From the NCBI GenBank assembly GCA_903879825.1, contig CAIRND010000675.1:1-11191 (forward strand): a DNA stretch of 11,191 nucleotides. Direction: 5' to 3'. This stretch comes from an uncultured Geobacteraceae bacterium. GTDB lineage: Bacteria > Desulfobacterota > Desulfuromonadia > Geobacterales > Pseudopelobacteraceae. Positions 1 to 6,617 of the stretch are shown here, piece by piece (positions within the stretch are counted from its first letter, which is position 1; each line of letters starts with the position of its first letter). The notes below the pieces were generated by a model that saw nothing but the letters and a program-made list of their open reading frames with translations, had not been told where the DNA came from and ran no database searches. The position numbers were made by a program, and so were the translations under genes.

Positions 1-3000
1 AGGCCCCAACCCCGCTGTAACATCAAGTGATACATTACTAACCTGACGGAACGAGACATCGCCGAAAATATAGACAAACTGGGATACTGACAGGAGCGCT
101 TCATGTAAGGTCACCTCAAAGAGTGCCCCCTGGCTGCCGTCGATAGCAAGTGTGATAGTCTCTGTCGGACCGGCTTTCACCGTAAGTGGCAGAGTTTTGT
201 AATCGACCACCGTAGCGTCATCTGCAGCCAGATTGACTGCAATTTCAATGTCTTTCGATTGGAGTTTGAGTGCGTCTATGCCGACAATTCCGGCATATCC
301 GGCTGTAGCCTGAAAAGTTGTCCATACTCTGGGGGCAAACAAGGTGTCTGCTTCGGTCACAAAGACCAGAGCAAAGTCAACCTCTTTCAACTCGATTCCG
401 ACTTGATCAGCAGAACCGCCTTTAGCGCCGACAAACGCATGAATCCCGCTCCCTGCAAGGGTCATTATATCGACATCCACATTTTCGCTATCCGGGCCGA
501 TGAGAGCATCCGGATCGAAGACGTTGACGGTGGCTGAGCGTTTTTCGAAAGCCATGGAACCGCTGAATGTCACGACATTAAGCAGATTAACATCCAACTC
601 GCCACTGACCCTCATCAGGTCACCTTCGGCGGCGTCCATATCAAGGGCTATGGTCTTGTTTGTTCCGGCCAAGACTTCATAGGCGCTTGCGGAGAAATCG
701 AGAAGCGGCCCACCGCCAAAGAATCCTCCTAATTTCGGATCAGCAGAGTTATTGATCTCTACTGATAAGTTGTTGCCGGTGATATGCACGTCACTGTTTC
801 CATACAATGATACTGAATCGGCGCTCGCCTTGAGCGCACTCCATTGATACGGAGAAACTAACGGCAGGTCAGATTTTTCCTGTGCCAACAGCAGTGCAAA
901 ATCAGCATTAAGAAGCTTTAGGCCAACACCGTCTGCTGCATCGCCGATACCGGCAAAGGCGGTGACATTGGTGGCGCCGATGGTCAGCAGGTCAACTTCG
1001 TACTGAGCGGCGGTATCGCCATCAAGAGTGTTCAAAGTTGTTGTTTTCTTTTCAAAAGCAAATGACCCACTGGCTGAGAAGAATTTAAAGGCGCTGAGGG
1101 AAAGCTCGCCCGAAGCCCGGAGAAGCTCTCCGTCGTGACCATCCATGGTCATGGTTATCTGTTTTCCGGTTCCGGCAAGGACATCAAGACCGGTTGTTGC
1201 ATAGTCGATGACCGTATCGCCAAAAAGCACACTCTGGTTGGCAAGATTGACATTTATTTCAAGGTTATCACCGGTGATGGCAACAGTCGGTATACCGTTA
1301 AAGGTAACATTTTTGGCTGAAGCTTCAAGGGAGACCCATTGCCGTATTTGCATATTACTGGCAATGGTACGATCTTGATCCGTCGCCATGACTAGAGCCA
1401 CATCAACACCAGTCAGCTCGAGGCCGTAGCCATCATCGGAGTTACCACCAATTCCGACAAATGCATTGAGGTTACTGCCACCAAAGGTCAGCAGATCAAC
1501 AGCTGTCGGGGTAGAGGTAAAATCCTCCTCCATAATATTCAGAATCGCAGTTTTTTTCTCAAAAGCGACAGAACCATTTACGGTGACAAAATCAGACAAA
1601 CCGATGGAAAAATCACCGCTGGCCCGCACCAACTGCCCATCGTTACCATCAATAGTCATGGTCATGGTTGTGCCGGTGCCAGTCAGCACATCAACACCAA
1701 CCGTTGCATAATCGAGAAATGAATCACCCAGCAGCAGACTTTCGTTGCCCAGATTGACCGCGACCTCAAGATTGGTCGCACTGAGAGTTACCGTTGGTAT
1801 GCCTTCAATTGAAACATTACCGACAGACGCCTGCAGGGTAGTCCATTCCCTTTTCATAAACAGATTTGATGCCAATCGATCCTTGTCTGAAGCCATGACC
1901 AGGCCAAAATTCACATTATCGATAGCAAGACCGTAACGCTCATCAGTACCGCCGCCGATACCGACAAATGCACTGAGATGAGCGCCGCCCAGTGTGAGCA
2001 TCTCAACTTCGGTCGGAGTGACGTTGCCGTCCCCATCTATTACATTAAGAGTAGCTTCCTTCTTTTCAAAGGCAACCGAACCGCTCGCGGTAAAAAAGTC
2101 AAACACGTTAATGTCGAGGTTACCGCTGGCCCTCATCAACTGACCATCGGCGCCATCCAAGGTGAGAGTGATGTCGGAATCAACACCGGTTGGCACCGTC
2201 ACTGTTGTCCGGGTGTAATCAATGACTGCATCACCAAACAATAAGCTGTCGCTGCCCAAATTTATGTCGATCGCAAGATTATCTCCGCCGATGGAAACTG
2301 CGGGAATACCATTAAAGGTAACACTGTTGGCTGTGGCCTGAAGTGACGTCCATCTTCTGCCTGTCGGCATTTGATCCGTGGCGACTGCCAGAGCGAAGTT
2401 CACCCCGGAAATGTCAAGACCGTACTGATCTTCACTGCCCGCGCCAATTCCAACAAAAGCAGACAGATTGGCTCCGCCAACAGTAAGAAGATCGACGTCA
2501 ACCGTACTGTCATCACTCAGGATTACACCAGAGAGAGATTCTTTCTTGAACGCCAGATCACCGGAAACATTAAAAAAGCTGCCTATATGGAGAGCGGCGC
2601 CGCTTACCCGTACTTCCTGAAAGCCATCGCCGCCGTTAACCAGCTCATCACTAAAAATGTGCGACAAGCCGCCGATGGAGATGGTCCGATTAGCGTCTGT
2701 AAGGGAGTCAGCGGTGTTTTTCCAGAGAATTGACGATGATGTAGCAGTCAGCGACATGTCACTGCCCAGATGGGCTTCAATTCCACCTGTGGCTTCCAGG
2801 GCCATGCCGACCCCGGGATATTTGCTGGCAACCAGACCAAAGCCCGCATCAGTTACGCCAACGTAGGTATCAGCGGTGCCAAACCAGGCGTTGATGTGGC
2901 TGCCTACCGCCTTAAGACCAGCATCATCTGCCAGGAAGCTAAAATCACCGGATACGTTGATCGTGGAGGCAAGGGTAAAATCAAGATTTGTGGCTGTGAC

Positions 3001-3435
3001 AGTGGTACCTTCACCCTGGGTTCCGTCACCATTAAAAGTTGCCACCTCATGTCCCAAAGAATCCAGAGCTACAACCGGGTTAGCGGCAAGGATCATGACA
3101 GACGTGTTATCAACTCCCAACCCCTGATCAATGGTGAAAGAGACAGCGCCACTGGTAAAGTCAATGGCACTGAGGCCGGCTCCGTGCCCTTCAATCGTGC
3201 CGTCAGCACCCATTGAACCGGATGCAACAAGCCACCCTCTGCTGTCAGCCGAATCGACCGGATTAAACGTTGCCATGCCAAAATCAACACTACTGAATGA
3301 AAGGCCGAAATCGAGTACCGGAGAGCCGAACAGGGCGTTGAGGTCATGCCCCGCCAGCGTGACACCAGAGGCCGTAACCGTGGTATTATCGCTCAAGTTA
3401 ATCTGGCTCGAAACATTGCCTTCTGTCAGGGTAAA
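1..3435 (-). repeat. Tandem protein repeats, period about 166-169 codons
   Basis: Units are anchored on a recurring G-S-[VF]-A-F-E-K-K block. The anchor Phe codons sit at plus-strand positions 3435, 2937, 2550, 2070, 1563, 1056, 549 and 51, giving spacings of 166, 129, 160, 169, 169, 169 and 166 codons. The last block (51 to 1) opens an eighth unit. Inside each well-kept unit the order of landmarks is the same: AFEKK, a short Asp-rich stretch, DLLT(I/L)GG, AFVGIG, YGL, W-x-SL-x-A, NGIP, GDNLE, (V/I)DY and DG-x-DG-x-L-x-RASG. By eye the units between 2070 and 550 share roughly half their residues, while the first two (3435-2551) are much more diverged and one is 40 codons short. DNA similarity is visibly lower than protein similarity, so the duplications look old and selected for length. 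I do not recognise a named domain family for the unit. Confidence 0.85.
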
Positions 3436-4341
3436 TTCCCCACCGAGGCGAAAGGATTTTCCCAGGTCAAGCGTACCGGAAAGCGTTACTGAAACGGGAG
3501 CATCCGGAGATAGATACTTCGCATTGAGCGCCATACCAAGGACATCGTTTTGACTGGAATCACTGCTGACAAAAGAAAAGTCATCACCGGTGATAATCTC
3601 ACGCGTCACCAGTTGCAGTTTATTCGCAGTCTGCACCAGTTCAAAATAGTAGTCTGAGTTGAAGCCGTACGTTCCGGTCAGATTGGCAAATGCGCCTTTT
3701 TCAGAACCGAAGGTGATGATGTCGAACGTATCGCCGACTTTTGGCTTGAAACCGCTCATAAGTGAGATGGACAGCGTACCGTCAAGGTTGGCAGCGCCAG
3801 TTATATTGAGCTGATCAAAACCGAGAATATCACCCGCTCCGCCATAACCGGCCAGCTCGATAACAAGAGCTGCATCTGAAGACTGGGTATAGCTATCAAC
3901 AGTCAGAGAACCGGGAGAGTGACCGGGGGAGACAACGCCTGTGTTGAGCAGATCCAGATTGGTGACTGCGCTTCCTTTAAGAGTCGTGTCACTGGTAACG
4001 GTATAAACCGGATTGAGCGGGTCCAGGTTGGTGATATTGGAAACATCAATGACGACACCGGCGGGGAGTGCCGTGCGCTTGGCAACAATAGAGCCATCTT
4101 TTTGCCAATAGGTCGAAGTATCCTGAAGCATCTCCTGAATCGCCGGATGCACGTCCTGACCAGATGAATCCTGAAGACTTTTGAGCAGCAGGTCCTGAAG
4201 AGTTCCACCTAATAATGGATCAGCCGATAACAGCACCCGTGGTTCGAGGCTCTCCAAGCGAAAGAGGCTGCCTGTTGCCCTGCGTGATTTCTTTATTTTT
4301 GTTCCGGCTTTAAGATTTTTTCTGGATATCATGCTGCTCAT
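1..4341 (-). CDS. Giant LEPR-XLL repeat protein, 3' end beyond window (partial)
   Basis: One uninterrupted leftward frame of 1447 codons; I read every in-frame triplet and found no stop, so the C-terminus lies left of the window. The start at 4341 has a GAGGAG ribosome site at 4348-4353, 6 nt away. The basic, hydrophilic N-terminus has no Sec signal peptide and carries LEPRVLLSADP at residues 32-42, the LEPR-XLL signature known from very large repetitive exported proteins. Residues about 85-220 include SPGHSPG (138-144) and resemble beta-helical, autotransporter-associated segments. From residue about 303 there are seven tandem repeats of mostly 160-169 residues, rich in Gly, Asp, Ser and Thr and almost free of Cys. 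Likely role (inference): a surface or secreted structural protein or adhesin, possibly exported by type I secretion with a C-terminal signal not seen here. The family call rests on the motif and architecture; the function is unknown. Confidence 0.88.
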   Translation of the reverse strand, partial: MSSMISRKNLKAGTKIKKSRRATGSLFRLESLEPRVLLSADPLLGGTLQDLLLKSLQDSSGQDVHPAIQEMLQDTSTYWQKDGSIVAKRTALPAGVVIDVSNITNLDPLNPVYTVTSDTTLKGSAVTNLDLLNTGVVSPGHSPGSLTVDSYTQSSDAALVIELAGYGGAGDILGFDQLNITGAANLDGTLSISLMSGFKPKVGDTFDIITFGSEKGAFANLTGTYGFNSDYYFELVQTANKLQLVTREIITGDDFSFVSSDSSQNDVLGMALNAKYLSPDAPVSVTLSGTLDLGKSFRLGGEFTLTEGNVSSQINLSDNTTVTASGVTLAGHDLNALFGSPVLDFGLSFSSVDFGMATFNPVDSADSRGWLVASGSMGADGTIEGHGAGLSAIDFTSGAVSFTIDQGLGVDNTSVMILAANPVVALDSLGHEVATFNGDGTQGEGTTVTATNLDFTLASTINVSGDFSFLADDAGLKAVGSHINAWFGTADTYVGVTDAGFGLVASKYPGVGMALEATGGIEAHLGSDMSLTATSSSILWKNTADSLTDANRTISIGGLSHIFSDELVNGGDGFQEVRVSGAALHIGSFFNVSGDLAFKKESLSGVILSDDSTVDVDLLTVGGANLSAFVGIGAGSEDQYGLDISGVNFALAVATDQMPTGRRWTSLQATANSVTFNGIPAVSIGGDNLAIDINLGSDSLLFGDAVIDYTRTTVTVPTGVDSDITLTLDGADGQLMRASGNLDINVFDFFTASGSVAFEKKEATLNVIDGDGNVTPTEVEMLTLGGAHLSAFVGIGGGTDERYGLAIDNVNFGLVMASDKDRLASNLFMKREWTTLQASVGNVSIEGIPTVTLSATNLEVAVNLGNESLLLGDSFLDYATVGVDVLTGTGTTMTMTIDGNDGQLVRASGDFSIGLSDFVTVNGSVAFEKKTAILNIMEEDFTSTPTAVDLLTFGGSNLNAFVGIGGNSDDGYGLELTGVDVALVMATDQDRTIASNMQIRQWVSLEASAKNVTFNGIPTVAITGDNLEINVNLANQSVLFGDTVIDYATTGLDVLAGTGKQITMTMDGHDGELLRASGELSLSAFKFFSASGSFAFEKKTTTLNTLDGDTAAQYEVDLLTIGATNVTAFAGIGDAADGVGLKLLNADFALLLAQEKSDLPLVSPYQWSALKASADSVSLYGNSDVHITGNNLSVEINNSADPKLGGFFGGGPLLDFSASAYEVLAGTNKTIALDMDAAEGDLMRVSGELDVNLLNVVTFSGSMAFEKRSATVNVFDPDALIGPDSENVDVDIMTLAGSGIHAFVGAKGGSADQVGIELKEVDFALVFVTEADTLFAPRVWTTFQATAGYAGIVGIDALKLQSKDIEIAVNLAADDATVVDYKTLPLTVKAGPTETITLAIDGSQGALFEVTLHEALLSVSQFVYIFGDVSFRQVSNVSLDVTAGLGP

Positions 4342-4418
4342 ATTGATCTCCTCACCTATGCACTGAGTGGAACTGGTTTAGCTGGGATACGGTTATTTGC
4401 CCCAATTGCGGCAGGCAA
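4342..4418 (-). promoter_or_regulatory. Intra-operon spacer with strong ribosome site
   Basis: This 77-bp gap separates the lipoprotein stop (4419-4421) from the LEPR-XLL start. It holds the GAGGAG ribosome site at 4348-4353. No hairpin followed by a T-run is visible on the leftward strand, so readthrough from the lipoprotein gene into the giant gene is expected (inference). A weak TGCC/GGCA pairing near 4397-4413 has no T-run behind it. Confidence 0.5.
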
Positions 4419-5648
4419 CTACGGCTGTTTATTGACTGAGAAGGTGCCACTGCACGAACCGAAAGACCATGTCCCTGCGATGGTTGACGCTGTTATCGAA
4501 AGGCTGCTCCCCCAACTTGCCGTGCTGTTTTTTATGTTCAGCACGGTTCCATCTATCGCGATCAGATCACCGTAAACCCTTGTGGAATCAGAAGAAAAAC
4601 CCCACCAAGTGGCCGATATGTCGGTAATGCTCATTTGAAGACTTCCCGACTTGGCTGGAGTGCAGCTGTCAGTAAAGGTACCAAGCCATATTCCCCGCAC
4701 AGCCACTGAGTTCACAACCGGTATAAATGTTGAATAGTCCTTAGTTGATGTGAGCTTGAGGGTACTGTCCTTAATTGCATTATTATTTGCATAGCTGCCG
4801 GAGCCGGCATTTGCTCCCATGTCATAGCTGCCGCCAGTCATACTGACTGAACCACTGACAGTGTTATAAGGAGGGAGGTCAAACGAGCAGGTGCCATTCT
4901 CAAAAGCAAGAGTACCTGCGGTTCCTGTTGTACCTGTACCGGTCATGACAACAGTACCGCTCATAGTATAATTGCTGTTAGTCTCGGCGTGAGATTGGCT
5001 GAATGTAGCATTTTTGAGGGTGATGAGGGTGCTGTCGATTACGCTGCGTTCAAAAGCGACCGTTCCGGCATACGATGCTTTTATTGTATGAGGCTTGCCG
5101 CTTGACACGCTTGTCTCGTCAACTGATTCTGAGAAGGATGCCGTTGTTAATCCGCTGCCGGCATTGTAGCTGTAGGCAGTGGTGGAAGAGTCTGTTACTC
5201 CCGAAGCATTTATTTTTGAAAACACACGCGTAACGGTGCTGCCGCTGAAAAGCCAGGAAACCGTAATATCAGGTAGCGTAACGGATATTTTATGCTGGCC
5301 GGTATTGACAACAACTCCGCTATCATACGGTGAAGTTCCTGAATAAAAAGATGCGGGAGGGGTCCCCTGAAGATAGCGGTTATAATTTTCTGTGATAATT
5401 AATTTAGCATCTGCTGGAACCGCCAAACCAAGAAAAATATCTGCCGCATTGAAAGCGGCATTGGTATCGATATATGAACCAATTCCGCCGAAATCCGCAG
5501 TACCTTTTAGCAGAGAAATCAGTTCCGGATTTGTGATTTCTATTTTCGGTTCTGGTTGTGGGTTGCTCCCACCACCACAGGCTATAAAGACAAATGGCAC
5601 CAGCACTATCAGGACTAATTTTGCAATTTTGAATAAATGCGTTTGCAT
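4419..5648 (-). CDS. Secreted Ser/Thr/Gly-rich lipoprotein, function unknown
   Basis: About 409 residues. The frame could open 12 nt earlier (5660), but the ATG at 5648 is preferred because GAGGT at 5654-5658 lies 5 nt upstream of it and inside the longer version. A basic start and hydrophobic stretch end in the lipobox F-I-A-C, with Cys24 followed by GGG, a pattern typical of outer-membrane lipoproteins. A short acidic/proline linker follows, then a beta-rich body dense in Ser, Thr and Gly. Two internal segments, GTVAFERS and GTLAFENG, lie about 50 residues apart and echo the GSVAFEKK anchors of the neighbouring giant protein; homology is not established. The last 90 residues start G-I-W-L-G-T-F and end G-T-W-S-F-G-S-C-S-G-T-F, with two cysteines that could pair, suggesting a small beta-barrel (inference). 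It is first in an apparent operon with the LEPR-XLL gene, so it may be a surface partner or anchor. No named family recognised. Confidence 0.85.
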   Translation of the reverse strand: MQTHLFKIAKLVLIVLVPFVFIACGGGSNPQPEPKIEITNPELISLLKGTADFGGIGSYIDTNAAFNAADIFLGLAVPADAKLIITENYNRYLQGTPPASFYSGTSPYDSGVVVNTGQHKISVTLPDITVSWLFSGSTVTRVFSKINASGVTDSSTTAYSYNAGSGLTTASFSESVDETSVSSGKPHTIKASYAGTVAFERSVIDSTLITLKNATFSQSHAETNSNYTMSGTVVMTGTGTTGTAGTLAFENGTCSFDLPPYNTVSGSVSMTGGSYDMGANAGSGSYANNNAIKDSTLKLTSTKDYSTFIPVVNSVAVRGIWLGTFTDSCTPAKSGSLQMSITDISATWWGFSSDSTRVYGDLIAIDGTVLNIKNSTASWGSSLSITASTIAGTWSFGSCSGTFSVNKQP

Positions 5649-5939
5649 ATATGACCTCATAAAAAATTTGCCGAACAGGTTTAAACAAATAAAATCACTT
5701 TAAAGTTACTGACGTATCGGCCGTAAACAGTTCTCTCCACTCACAAAATATTCTCGTTTTCAACCGTGATCTTATGCAGTTGAACGATGTCCACTCATGA
5801 GGGTTTAATGAAACTTGCACTCAGACAAAGTTTGGCGTATACCTTTCTAACATATCGATATCACTAAAATATAGATGGGTAATACACGTAGGCCAGCATA
5901 CGGGAAATCACGTATATCAGCCACATCGGGATAGATAAT
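5649..5939. promoter_or_regulatory. Divergent regulatory region with three ACGTA boxes
   Basis: This 291-bp gap separates the leftward lipoprotein/LEPR-XLL operon from the rightward response regulator, so it must hold at least two promoters, though I could not assign convincing -10/-35 pairs. It contains ACGTA at 5712-5716, 5886-5890 and 5910-5914; the last two lie 24 bp apart, 26-54 bp upstream of the regulator start. The regulator start at 5940 has only a weak CGGGAT ribosome site about 8 nt upstream. The ACGTA pentamer is also enriched in the sapC/regulator gap at 9667-9914, which suggests a shared operator (inference). Confidence 0.45.
5654..5658 (-). promoter_or_regulatory. Ribosome site deciding the lipoprotein start
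   Basis: GAGGT on the leftward strand lies 5 nt before the ATG at 5648. The alternative ATG at 5660 overlaps this site and has only AT-rich sequence (a run of T) upstream, so the shorter protein is favoured. Confidence 0.6.
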
Positions 5940-6593
5940 ATGAATAATATCAAGCTGCAAGCCCCTGTGCGCATCCTGGTTGCCGAGGATGACGAACTTA
6001 TTCAGGCCGCTTTTTGTTTGCTGGTCCAAAGTTTTGAGGGGATTGAATTAGCGGGAACAGCATCGACGGGAGTAGAGGTACTGGAACAGTCCCACTCTCT
6101 TAAGCCGGATCTGATCCTGATGGATCTGCGCATGCCCGATATGAATGGTATGGAAGCAACGAAACGAATAAAAGCTGTTCTGAAAGATATTAAGGTGGTC
6201 GCTCTGACGGCCCTTGAAGACCCACTGCAGATTACGCAGGCTTTAGAGAGCGGAATGGATGGTTTTCTGCTGAAAAAGGCTTCCCCCCGCGAACTGAAAC
6301 TTGCTATCGAAACGGTTATGGCCGGTGAGCAGTATCTGTCTCCTCAGGTAAGCGGCATCATAGCAAAGGCCTTTCTGGAAGAACGAAACCGGAAACATAT
6401 TCCGACACCGACGCTGACGCCACGGGAAAAGCAGGTAGTACGAAGGATTACCGATGGTATGCGTATGAAGCAGATTGCGGATGAGTTGGAAATAAGCGAG
6501 CGAACCGTGGAAAAACATAGCGAAAAGGCCAGACGAAAACTTAATGCTGCTACAACATCAGAAATGGTGGCGATATGGCTGCGAATGCAGTAG
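5940..6593 (+). CDS. NarL/FixJ-type response regulator (REC + LuxR HTH)
   Basis: Cytoplasmic two-component regulator of 217 residues, the usual length for this class. The N-terminal receiver domain (about 10-128) has the acidic pair D17-D18, phosphoacceptor D62 in L-I-L-M-D-L-R-M-P, switch Thr90 and conserved Lys112. The C-terminal LuxR/GerE helix-turn-helix (about 157-205) has the expected L-T-P-R-E start and the recognition-helix pattern E-R-T-V-E-K-H. All receiver residues needed for phosphorylation are present, so this should be a classical phospho-activated DNA-binding regulator. It is divergent from the lipoprotein/LEPR-XLL operon and convergent, with a 24-bp gap, with a hybrid histidine kinase, its most likely phosphate donor (inference from proximity). 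The target is probably the neighbouring divergent region. It has no diagnostic match to a named regulator. Confidence 0.93.
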   Translation: MNNIKLQAPVRILVAEDDELIQAAFCLLVQSFEGIELAGTASTGVEVLEQSHSLKPDLILMDLRMPDMNGMEATKRIKAVLKDIKVVALTALEDPLQITQALESGMDGFLLKKASPRELKLAIETVMAGEQYLSPQVSGIIAKAFLEERNRKHIPTPTLTPREKQVVRRITDGMRMKQIADELEISERTVEKHSEKARRKLNAATTSEMVAIWLRMQ

Positions 6594-6617
6594 GGGCGAC
6601 CTTACCAACTTTTGAGG

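Noticed and set aside
259..4167. Many plus-strand open frames of 60-148 codons across the left 4.2 kb
   Set aside because: They lie opposite one long uninterrupted minus-strand frame with a clear motif and repeats. Their sequences are low-complexity shadows without ribosome sites or family features.
4395..4415. Weak TGCC/GGCA hairpin between the lipoprotein and the giant gene
   Set aside because: The stem is only about four base pairs and no T-run follows on the leftward strand, so it is not supported as a terminator.
5738..5823. Three CACTCA copies (5738, 5792, 5818) in the divergent gap
   Set aside because: They are short, irregularly spaced (54 and 26 bp), and not repeated in the other control region, so chance is likely.
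5649..5939. Sigma-54 type promoter in the divergent gap
   Set aside because: TTGGCG near 5832 looked like a start of the -24 element, but no GC dinucleotide stands at the required spacing for the -12 element.
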